41,284 nt of DNA from a bacterium. GTDB lineage: Bacteria > Zhuqueibacterota > QNDG01 > DSAB01. The stretch is from NCBI GenBank assembly GCA_011388275.1, contig DSAB01000119.1:1-41284 (forward strand), written 5' to 3'. Below the pieces are notes generated by a model, which did not search any database, was not told where the DNA came from, and was given only the letters and a program-made list of their open reading frames with translations. Every line of letters starts with the position of its first letter. Positions within the stretch are counted from its first letter, which is position 1. Shown piece by piece: positions 34,423-41,284 of the stretch. The translations under genes were made by a program, and so were the position numbers.

Positions 34423-35115
34423 ATGCATAAAACAATCGGTATACTCGGGGGTATGACCCCGGAATCCACCACAATCTATTATCAGCACATCACCCGCACC
34501 TATGTAAGACGTTTCGGTGATTACCGCTTTCCCCCAGTCGTGATCTATTCAGTCTCCTTCCAGCAGTATGAGGACTGGATGACATCCGGCCAATGGGAAT
34601 CCATCGCCTGCGGCCTTTCCGAAGGCCTGCTGGCTCTGCACCGCGCCGGTGCCGATTTCGCGGTCCTTGCCACCAATACCATGCATAACGTGCTTCCTGA
34701 ACTGCTGAAATCGGCTCCAATACCTATTCTGTCCATTATAGACGCCACGGCTGAAGCCGTTCAATCACGCGGCATGGATACCGTCGGACTGTTGGGTACA
34801 CGATTTACCATGGAGAAGCCTTTTTACGTAGAAAGGCTCAAACATTATGGAATTAAAACCTTGATCCCAAACAATAAGGACCGGGAAACGATCCACCGCA
34901 TTATCTTTGAAGAGCTGGGCTCTGGCATTTTTACGGATGAGTCCCGTTATCTGTATGTCAGCATCGTGCACAGGTTAAGAGATGCCGGCGCCCGGGGAGT
35001 CATCCTGGGCTGCACGGAAATACCGCTTCTCATCGGTGAATCGGATTGCGGAGTCCCGTTGTTTGATACAGCCGTCATTCACGCGGACAAGGCGCTTGAG
35101 TACGCCATTCATTAA
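34423..35115 (+). CDS. L-aspartate/glutamate-specific racemase (YgeA-like)
   Basis: A 230-aa protein of the aspartate/glutamate racemase family, cofactor-independent. The second catalytic residue is Cys197 (ILGCTEIP). The first is Thr84 (LATNTMHN), where most family members have cysteine. The same Thr83/Cys197 pair and 230-aa length occur in E. coli YgeA, which acts on L-Asp and L-Glu and mainly converts L to D. GGAG lies 7 nt before ATG 34423; a TTG six bases upstream is an unlikely start. It could supply D-amino acids for the cell wall or signalling. It is a single-gene unit with its own promoter and terminator. Confidence 0.9.
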   Translation: MHKTIGILGGMTPESTTIYYQHITRTYVRRFGDYRFPPVVIYSVSFQQYEDWMTSGQWESIACGLSEGLLALHRAGADFAVLATNTMHNVLPELLKSAPIPILSIIDATAEAVQSRGMDTVGLLGTRFTMEKPFYVERLKHYGIKTLIPNNKDRETIHRIIFEELGSGIFTDESRYLYVSIVHRLRDAGARGVILGCTEIPLLIGESDCGVPLFDTAVIHADKALEYAIH

Positions 35116-35134
35116 GAAACGTTGAAACCGTCAA

Positions 35135-35176
35135 AAGGAAAAAGTCCACTCTTTGTTGCGAGTGGACTTTTTCCTT
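35135..35176. terminator. perfect bidirectional terminator
   Basis: A 17-bp perfect inverted repeat (35135-35151 with 35160-35176) has an 8-nt loop. The arms begin AAGGAAAAAG and end CTTTTTCCTT, so either strand reads a GC stem flanked by A and T runs. It sits between the convergent racemase and symporter genes and should stop both. Confidence 0.92.
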
Positions 35177-35204
35177 CTTTGAACATCCAGAGAATGTTAT
35201 TTGC

Positions 35205-36677
35205 TCACTTCTTTCCGAACAGTTTTTCCAGTGCCTCCTTCTCCGGTCTGGGAGTCGCCAGACTGACCACAATCAAGGTAAGAATCGAGATTGCCAGTGA
35301 TGGATAGATGGTGGGAATGCCCCACGGGTCTCCATCGATCATGACCTCCGGCGAAATCGCAGGCAGAATGAACTGAAGAAACAGGGCCGAAAAGGCTCCG
35401 GACAGAATGGAGGTCAATCCGCCGGCTTTGGTGGCCCGCTTCCAGGCCAGAGCCGCGATCAGAGACGGCGTGATAGACACTCCGTACATCGTGTAGGCAA
35501 AATAGGCATACTGCAGCACGGAAATGGGTTTATTCAGGATTGTTGGTATGAAAATCATCAAAAACGCTCCAAGCCCCAGAAGACAGATGAATATCTTCTG
35601 AACCGCCATCAATTCTCTGTCGCCCGCTTTCTCGCGAATAAAACGCTGATAGATATCACGAATTATGTTTGTGCTGGATGAAAACAGATAATTCATACCT
35701 GTTGAGATAACCACCGCGCAGGCTGCCGCGAGAAGAAGAACGCCTACCGGAGGGGGAACCATGTAACGGGCGGCCAAAAGCACCATGGAAGCCGGATCAT
35801 ACCCCTGATTCCAGAACTTTGCCGCAGCAAATACAGCGATAATGATGACCACGGTTTCCACGACAATCGTCCCTATTGTCCAGAGAACCACGGCTTGTCT
35901 TGCGTTTCTGGGAGTCTTGGCGCTGTAAAATTTCTGATACATGGACTGAACGCCCATCAGTAAAAACATCGTAGCCAGAAAATATCCGCCCGCTTTCAGC
36001 CAGGGATAGGCACCGAAGCTTTGGTTGACGACTTTGAAATGTCCTTCGGGAAGAACAGCTTGAGCCGAAGGCAGTCCGCCCGCAGTTATCACCACAAACG
36101 GAGTGGCGATCACGCAGGCCAGAAGAATGATGATGCCGTTGGGAAGATCCGTATAGGCCACAGCCATCATTCCGGCAAGAGCAGTGAATGTGATTACAAA
36201 AAAGGCGGCCAGCATCTGACCCAGTTCAACCGAAATCGATCCGTCGGTCACCACATTTAATATATACCCTCCGGCTCGAAACTGGTAGGATACGATGGTG
36301 ACGAAGGCGATAATCAGAGCGAAAGCACCGAACAGCCGGGCGAATTTTCCGTACCGGACTTCCAGAATATCACCGATCGTATACTGGCCGAAATTACGGA
36401 TTCGGCCGGCCAGAAAATAAATGAAGATGATACCGGCCCAGGCTCCGGCCGGCATCCACAGGGAGCTGAAACCGGCCCTGTACGCATATTCGGCACCTGA
36501 AATAAAGGTGCCGGAACCGATCCAGGTACAGATCAGGGTAAAAACCATGACCCGAACCGAAAGGGATCTTCCGGCCACCATGAAATCTTCGTGTTTCTTG
36601 ACTTTCAGAGACCGGTAGATATTGAATCCCATCAGTATGAGAATATAAGCCAGAATCAGATAAAGATACCAGTACAT
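35205..36677 (-). CDS. sodium:solute symporter (SSS family)
   Basis: A 490-aa inner-membrane transporter with about 13 hydrophobic helices. Typical SSS features are the short N-terminal helix, the VAGRSL motif after it, TWIGSGTFISGAEYAYRAG in helix 2 and AACAVVISTGMNYLFSSSTNI in the middle. It imports a small solute with sodium. The substrate (proline, pantothenate, sugar or other) cannot be told from sequence. GGGAGGG stands just before the ATG. It has its own promoter and ends at the shared terminator. Confidence 0.9.
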   Translation of the reverse strand: MYWYLYLILAYILILMGFNIYRSLKVKKHEDFMVAGRSLSVRVMVFTLICTWIGSGTFISGAEYAYRAGFSSLWMPAGAWAGIIFIYFLAGRIRNFGQYTIGDILEVRYGKFARLFGAFALIIAFVTIVSYQFRAGGYILNVVTDGSISVELGQMLAAFFVITFTALAGMMAVAYTDLPNGIIILLACVIATPFVVITAGGLPSAQAVLPEGHFKVVNQSFGAYPWLKAGGYFLATMFLLMGVQSMYQKFYSAKTPRNARQAVVLWTIGTIVVETVVIIIAVFAAAKFWNQGYDPASMVLLAARYMVPPPVGVLLLAAACAVVISTGMNYLFSSSTNIIRDIYQRFIREKAGDRELMAVQKIFICLLGLGAFLMIFIPTILNKPISVLQYAYFAYTMYGVSITPSLIAALAWKRATKAGGLTSILSGAFSALFLQFILPAISPEVMIDGDPWGIPTIYPSLAISILTLIVVSLATPRPEKEALEKLFGKK

Positions 36678-36738
36678 AATCCCTCCCTAAAAAGACCATG
36701 AATGCGTCACACTCGGTTTCCATGTTCTATCGGACTTT

Positions 36739-36767
36739 ACTTTACAAAAAAACCGGGACAATTCCAA
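36739..36767 (-). promoter_or_regulatory. promoter of the symporter gene
   Basis: On the minus strand, TTGGAA (36762-36767), a 17-nt spacer and TAAAGT (36739-36744). The start would be near 36732, giving a leader of about 55 nt. Confidence 0.5.
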
Positions 36768-36800
36768 GAAATTTTTAATGCTTTCACTCATCATCCGGTA

Positions 36801-37760
36801 CTATGATTCTCCTTCCAGCCACGCCAATGCATGCAAATTATGCTGCATCTCATTCTCATTGGCCATGGCCACGGCCGTTGTATGAATAAACGGACGATCA
36901 ATCACCCGCCTCAGCGCAGCCGCATAGGAAGGTGCATTTCCTGATTCCGAAAAAGGTCCTCCGGAACAGGTTTTCATGGCCACGATACCGATTCCTATTT
37001 GATGCGCGTTTGCCAGCAGACTCTCCAGCAATGGCTGATCCCAATCATAGGCATAGTGACTCTGAGAGTGGATATATCCTCCCCGATGATTATAGGGAAT
37101 CATCATGGTATCATAACATCGATGAACCAGATTCCATTCAATAAGGGGAATGAAATCCCGGTGTGAAGAAAAACCGAATGCCCTGATCCGTCCCGCTTTT
37201 TTGGCCTCACGGAAGAATTCGACAACCGTTTCATGGGACAGAAGAGACACATCCGACACATTATGGAGAAGAAGGATATCGATCCAGTCGGTCCGAAGAG
37301 CCTTGAGACTTTCGTCAAGCGAAATTTGCATCTGCTTATATATGTTTTCGGCAACTCCCGCGTCTTTTAAAGCGTCTCCGGTCTCGCGGAGTCTCAATGA
37401 AATCTTGGACTGAATGATGACTTCATTTCTGTGTCCTTCCAGAACACGTCCCAGCATCTCCTCGTTCTTTCCATTGAAATATCGGCGTCCGGTATCAATA
37501 AAATCCAGCCCATTGTCCAGAGCAGCCGCGGCCAGAGCGGGTTCCAGGGTTCTTGTGGCACCGTATCCCAGAGGCATTGCACGCAATCCGGTTCCGCCGA
37601 GAGATCTTTTGCCTCGGATGGCGTTTTCGCCTGATCCGGACCATCCCCGTGCCGCTGTCAGAAATCCGGCTGTCAGTCCGGCGGCTGTTTTGAGAAAATC
37701 GCTTCTGCTTATCGACTTTACGGGTTTTTCTTTGTTTGTCGATTTTTTGTTGTTTACCAT
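36801..37760 (-). CDS. aldo/keto reductase with Tat-like N-terminal signal
   Basis: A 319-aa protein. After a basic start, SRSDFLKTAAGLTAGFL resembles a Tat signal, but the second arginine is serine, so export is uncertain. The AKR barrel has all four catalytic residues: Asp in FIDTGRRY, Tyr in the same block, Lys in IIQSKIS and His in LLLHNV. It should reduce aldehydes or ketones with NADPH, though Tat-type members may act on sugars. GAGGAGGG lies 8 nt before ATG 37760; the longer frame overlaps the glycosyltransferase. It is the last gene of the flippase-glycosyltransferase chain. Confidence 0.88.
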   Translation of the reverse strand: MVNNKKSTNKEKPVKSISRSDFLKTAAGLTAGFLTAARGWSGSGENAIRGKRSLGGTGLRAMPLGYGATRTLEPALAAAALDNGLDFIDTGRRYFNGKNEEMLGRVLEGHRNEVIIQSKISLRLRETGDALKDAGVAENIYKQMQISLDESLKALRTDWIDILLLHNVSDVSLLSHETVVEFFREAKKAGRIRAFGFSSHRDFIPLIEWNLVHRCYDTMMIPYNHRGGYIHSQSHYAYDWDQPLLESLLANAHQIGIGIVAMKTCSGGPFSESGNAPSYAAALRRVIDRPFIHTTAVAMANENEMQHNLHALAWLEGES

Positions 37761-37774
37761 CAGTACATCCCTCC

Positions 37775-39058
37775 TCACTGAACAACACGGTTCATAAGTC
37801 CCGCCAGTTGGGCGGTCTGAGTTCTTCGATTGAAATTTTCCAGACCGGACATGGGATTGGCTATGGGTTTGAGTCGATGCGCTCTCCAGGATTGAAAACA
37901 GCGGCAAATGACATCGGCCTGGGCCTGAGTATCCATTGGATGGACAACAAAACCCCTTTTTGTTTTCCTGAGAATTTCAGCGGCTTCGCCCTCGGGTACT
38001 GCAGCCAAAATACGGATTCCTGAGGCCAGATATTCAAACAGTTTTCCCGTAACGATACCCTCGCTGGATTCAGGAGAAATCATCAGAAGCAGCAAATGCG
38101 AATTCTTCAGGTAGGCCATGGTCTCCCTGTAAGGCCGATAACCCATGACGCTGATCTGATTTTCCAAACCGGCGCGTTGAATCTTCCGTTCGATATCCAT
38201 ATCCATGATTTTGCCAAGGAGTTGTATTCGAAGATATTTCCGCAATATCGGGCATTGTTTCAGCGACAGCGAAACAGCATGAAAAAACACATCGGGTTTC
38301 CTGTTGGCATACAGGGTTCCCGAATAGGTGATGGTGAAACATTCCGGAGATTCGTTCCGCAAATTCTGAAAATCCGCCGGATTAAAACCATTGGGTATGA
38401 TGGCCACTTCGGGCTTTGATCCCGCCTGAAAATTCTCCAAAGAACGAGCAATGGGAGCCGATACCGTAACGACCGAATCGGCCTGATCCATCACGCGTTT
38501 CAACATGGAAAGTCGAACAGCCTGATGCAAAGCGGTCGGTGCCTTTTCATACTTTTCGGCCAGCCAATTATCACGAAAATCGGCCATCCATGGTATCCGT
38601 GTTTCTTTTTTTAAAAACAATCCCAAAAGATGGGATGAATGAGGAGGCGATGTGCTGAAAATCAGATGCGGATCGAACCTTTCACAGAGATTCAAGGCGG
38701 TTTGTCGTACCCGGCGGGTCCATATAATTTTGGAATCGGGTACAAAAATCCATTTCGCCGCCCAGCGGTTGACCCTGTCCCGAAGCAGGTTAAGCCGTTT
38801 GTTTTCCATAATTCCTGTTTTCTGTTTTATTATTTGCATCAAATGAAGCGGATCTCCTCCTTCAAATCGAATCACACGGACGTCCTCGATTTCGCGCACA
38901 AGAGATTCGTCATACGCGTGATAGAGTATATTTCCCGTGGTCAGAACAATCGGATCCCACCCATTTTCGGGAAGATAACGTACGAACTTGAGTGTACGCT
39001 GCACGCCTCCCATTCCAAGAGGCGGAAAATAATAAGCTATAATCAGGACCCTCTTCAC
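37775..39058 (-). CDS. glycosyltransferase family 4
   Basis: A 427-aa GT-B fold enzyme. The N-terminus KRVLIIAYYFPPLGMGGVQR is typical of GT4 enzymes acting in surface polysaccharide synthesis. The second half has ITYSGTLYANRKPD and the donor-binding glutamates in ESSEGIVTGKLFEYLASG. The start GTG 39058 overlaps the flippase stop as GTGA and has GAGGAGG upstream; the ATG at 39100 would add 14 residues unlike the family. It transfers an unknown sugar on the cytoplasmic side. Confidence 0.9.
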   Translation of the reverse strand: MKRVLIIAYYFPPLGMGGVQRTLKFVRYLPENGWDPIVLTTGNILYHAYDESLVREIEDVRVIRFEGGDPLHLMQIIKQKTGIMENKRLNLLRDRVNRWAAKWIFVPDSKIIWTRRVRQTALNLCERFDPHLIFSTSPPHSSHLLGLFLKKETRIPWMADFRDNWLAEKYEKAPTALHQAVRLSMLKRVMDQADSVVTVSAPIARSLENFQAGSKPEVAIIPNGFNPADFQNLRNESPECFTITYSGTLYANRKPDVFFHAVSLSLKQCPILRKYLRIQLLGKIMDMDIERKIQRAGLENQISVMGYRPYRETMAYLKNSHLLLLMISPESSEGIVTGKLFEYLASGIRILAAVPEGEAAEILRKTKRGFVVHPMDTQAQADVICRCFQSWRAHRLKPIANPMSGLENFNRRTQTAQLAGLMNRVVQ

Positions 39059-40518
39059 GTTTTCCTCCTCACACCCCCGAGAAATCTGTCTTTTATCCAT
39101 TCCCGCTCTTCATGATTGAGAAATCCGGTGACCATGAACAGAGGCCAGTAACCCGCTACAAGGATTGCCCGGCCCCAGACCGGAAAATCGAGGGTCCACC
39201 CGGTCCAGAAAAGAATCCCTGTGATCACCACGACATGAACAAACCGCCATCCTTCGTATGGAACGTGAAAAAGCCGTTGATTTACGATAAACAGACAGCC
39301 GGCCATGGTTGCATAGGCCAGCAGTGTGGCCCAGGCCGCACCCTGAATGGAAAACATGGGAACCAGAAGCAGATTGGAAACCACGGCCACCAGAGCTCCG
39401 GCGCCTGTCACCAGGGGAAGCCAGAGAGTCTTTTTACGTATATAGACACCGACGATGAGATTAACGTACACACCATAGGCCGCATAGGCGGCGAGAATAA
39501 GAGGAACGATGACTGTTCCCTGGCCGAATCCCTTCCCCATCAGATAATAGGGGCCTACATGGATGGAAATGATCTCCTCAATAAAAAGGGAGACTCCCAG
39601 CAATATCCATCCGGCAATGAGCAGGAAATATGTCAGCACTCTCGCATACACTCGGGGTGCCTCCTGCTTCTCCGCGATCGAGAGAAAAAACGGATGCCAG
39701 GCGAACCGAAAGGCCGCAACCAGAAGGGCCATGAACATGCCCAGTTTATAATTGGCACTGAAAAGTCCCGCTTCCGCTTTTCCCTGAATCCTGTCGAGAA
39801 AAAACCGTCCGATCTGATCCATGATGATGATGGCCAGTCCCGAAGGCACATAGGGCAGGCCGAAGTGAAGCAATTCTCTGAGCAGGTTCACACGAAAATG
39901 GATTCTCAGCCAGCGGAATAGCAGGGGTAGAAGCAGGATCAGAGTCAGCACCGAAGCAACCAGATTGGCCTCAAAGATTCCCTCCACTCCCCTTCTCAGG
40001 TTCACGACAAAAAGGGCATTCAAAGCCAGATTCATAATGATGTTCACGGTTTTGATGATGACAAAATACAAGGATTTTTCTTCGGCCCTTAAGACCAGAA
40101 ACGGCAGCAAACAAAGGGCATCGGCGAGGAGAATACCGGCTGCCAGGCGGATCAAACCTGTCCACGCAGGATCCTCGAATATCAAAATCGACATGGGCTT
40201 TGGAAAGAGAAATATCAATCCCGAGAAAACAAGGCCTGTGATGCCTATCATCCAGAAAGCGGTGCTGAATATCCGCTTTTTAGCTTCGAGGTTTTTCTCC
40301 AAAATAAAATACCTAAGAAAAGCGACATCCATGCCGTAGGAAAAAAGAACGTTCAGAATGGCCAGCGAGGAAAAAAGCAATGCCGGAGTCCTGTAGACAT
40401 CCGGAGGCAGAACATGGGTATGGATGGGAAGCAGCAGAAAGCCCAAAAATCGGCTCATGATATGGCCGATTCCATAGACCAGCGAATGATGTGTCAGACG
40501 CCTGATATGCTGCAGCAT
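39055..40518 (-). CDS. Wzx-like polysaccharide flippase
   Basis: A 487-aa protein with about 13-14 membrane helices of the MATE/MOP exporter superfamily. The N-terminus (SLVYGIGHIMSRFLGFLLLPI) matches lipopolysaccharide/O-antigen flippases. It would flip lipid-linked oligosaccharides to the outer face of the inner membrane. AGAGGTGA precedes ATG 40518, which is 3 nt after the EndoQ-type gene, and the 3' end overlaps the glycosyltransferase. With only one transferase here, the rest of the polysaccharide pathway must lie elsewhere. Confidence 0.9.
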   Translation of the reverse strand: MLQHIRRLTHHSLVYGIGHIMSRFLGFLLLPIHTHVLPPDVYRTPALLFSSLAILNVLFSYGMDVAFLRYFILEKNLEAKKRIFSTAFWMIGITGLVFSGLIFLFPKPMSILIFEDPAWTGLIRLAAGILLADALCLLPFLVLRAEEKSLYFVIIKTVNIIMNLALNALFVVNLRRGVEGIFEANLVASVLTLILLLPLLFRWLRIHFRVNLLRELLHFGLPYVPSGLAIIIMDQIGRFFLDRIQGKAEAGLFSANYKLGMFMALLVAAFRFAWHPFFLSIAEKQEAPRVYARVLTYFLLIAGWILLGVSLFIEEIISIHVGPYYLMGKGFGQGTVIVPLILAAYAAYGVYVNLIVGVYIRKKTLWLPLVTGAGALVAVVSNLLLVPMFSIQGAAWATLLAYATMAGCLFIVNQRLFHVPYEGWRFVHVVVITGILFWTGWTLDFPVWGRAILVAGYWPLFMVTGFLNHEEREWIKDRFLGGVRRKT

Positions 40519-40521
40519 CGT

Positions 40522-41284
40522 TCACCTCTCCGTTAATTCGATTCGATTCTTGCCCGCCTGTATAAAACTTCCATCGCTATCTGTGGAGACCTGTTTGGCT
40601 TTTCGCAGCTTTCGATACTCTCGCATACTGAAACGGGTCATTCCGATGCTTCCGGAAGGAACAGAGATCGATGGACTTGCGAAGAGGGACAAATCACCAA
40701 ACTTTTCCTCTTTTTGAAATACCGTTATTTGTCCATACGATCCGTCGTATCCTTCCTGAATATGAACCCTTCGTTCTCGCATACGTCTCACGGCTTCAGC
40801 CAGTAACGGACTCGCATCGCGTTGAATCGTTTTTTCATCCACATTAAGCAGCAGATCCATTTCAGGAGCGATGCTTGTGGTCAGCCGAATGTATTCATTC
40901 GCAACACGCTTGCTGTTCGGACCGGTACCGATGGTTTCAGATAACAGCTCTTTGAGGGGAATAATGGATCGATAGGGCAGTCTGCGCGGCCGGGTTGAAA
41001 TATCGTCGCGATCTGAGAGTTCGGCCACCCGGTGCAAAACACCCACGGTGACTTGTTTGCCGCATTGTAAGCATATCCCGTCCTGTCTCAGTGTTTCGAG
41101 CGGATTCCAGCAAACTTCACATTTACGATGCCCGTCATAATGATACTTACCCTCCTGAGGGAAAAGATCCACCGTTCCCAGAAACTTGCCCTTTTCCGGA
41201 TGTTTCAGGGCGTCCATCATTCCCTCAAAAGAGCATTCAGAACCAAAAATGTTGCCGTTTCGTCCCATCCTGTCGGGTGAATGG
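40522..41284 (-). CDS. endonuclease Q (EndoQ) family protein, 5' end outside the window
   Basis: Only the C-terminal 253 or so codons are inside. The frame stays open to the right edge (HSPDRMGRNGNIF), so the ATG at 41268 is internal. EndoQ proteins have an N-terminal PHP nuclease domain, mostly missing here, then a zinc-binding region seen as KCEVCWNPL...GICLQCG, followed by VTVGVLHRVAELSDR and a C-terminal domain with a GYDGSYG loop. The family nicks DNA 5' of deaminated bases and is known from Thermococcales and some Bacillus. It lies 3 nt upstream of the flippase, in the same operon. Confidence 0.82.
   Translation of the reverse strand, partial: HSPDRMGRNGNIFGSECSFEGMMDALKHPEKGKFLGTVDLFPQEGKYHYDGHRKCEVCWNPLETLRQDGICLQCGKQVTVGVLHRVAELSDRDDISTRPRRLPYRSIIPLKELLSETIGTGPNSKRVANEYIRLTTSIAPEMDLLLNVDEKTIQRDASPLLAEAVRRMRERRVHIQEGYDGSYGQITVFQKEEKFGDLSLFASPSISVPSGSIGMTRFSMREYRKLRKAKQVSTDSDGSFIQAGKNRIELTER

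Overview
The window is one continuous bacterial chromosome segment of moderate GC, densely packed and mostly coded on the minus strand. The likely source is a Gram-negative-type bacterium of the FCB superphylum or a related candidate phylum (KSB1, Calditrichota or Zixibacteria-like). This rests on a PorZ-like beta-propeller protein ending in a T9SS/FlgD-type domain, a lipoprotein with a similar Ig-like domain, a class II ribonucleotide reductase, MurA, and several good -35/-10 promoters. The taxonomic guess is inference; no rRNA is present.

Region 1 (1-10.3 kb, minus strand) is a signalling block. A promoter near 10.3 kb drives glycine dehydrogenase subunit 2 (gcvPB), then a receiver-GGDEF diguanylate cyclase, a membrane PAS histidine kinase, a soluble kinase with a pseudo-receiver, and an NtrC-type sigma54 activator. 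A strong terminator at 2.35 kb ends this unit. Beyond it lie a CheY-like single-domain regulator and a tubulin/FtsZ GTPase. That GTPase looks archaeal-type, and its C-terminus is not the usual FtsZ tail but a histidine-phosphotransfer (Hpt)-like four-helix domain with lysine where the phospho-histidine should be. This pair is the most unusual item in the window.

Region 2 (10.3-12.8 kb, plus strand) is a compact three-gene module: a two-cysteine DsrC, a five-helix cytochrome-b-like membrane protein, and a DsrK/TmcB/HdrD-like iron-sulfur CCG protein. It suggests exchange between quinone and the DsrC thiol/disulfide, with no sulfite reductase in view.

Region 3 (12.8-26.4 kb, minus strand) starts at a consensus promoter and an FMN riboswitch with a hairpin that hides the ribD ribosome-binding site. 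It continues ribD-ribE-ribBA-ribH, the PorZ-like gene (overlapping ribH by 4 nt), recN, murA, dnaE and a cysteine desulfurase-family enzyme, with no terminator recognised inside.

Region 4 (26.4-34.1 kb) has the divergent nrdJ, a DUF116 membrane protein, a dihydrolipoamide dehydrogenase, a lipoprotein gene that seems to be transcribed leaderless, a secreted GHL15-like/golvesin-domain protein, and a tRNA-Arg(CCG) with its own promoter and terminator.

Region 5 (34.1-41.3 kb) has an L-Asp/Glu racemase of the Thr/Cys (YgeA) type, a perfect 17-bp bidirectional terminator, a sodium:solute symporter, and a minus-strand chain: an EndoQ-type nuclease (cut by the right edge), a Wzx-like flippase, a GT4 glycosyltransferase and an aldo/keto reductase.

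Start codons were moved from the longest ORF wherever a Shine-Dalgarno sequence (SD), a promoter or a stop/start overlap gave a better choice; each case is noted. No CRISPR array, insertion sequence, phage gene or rRNA was seen.
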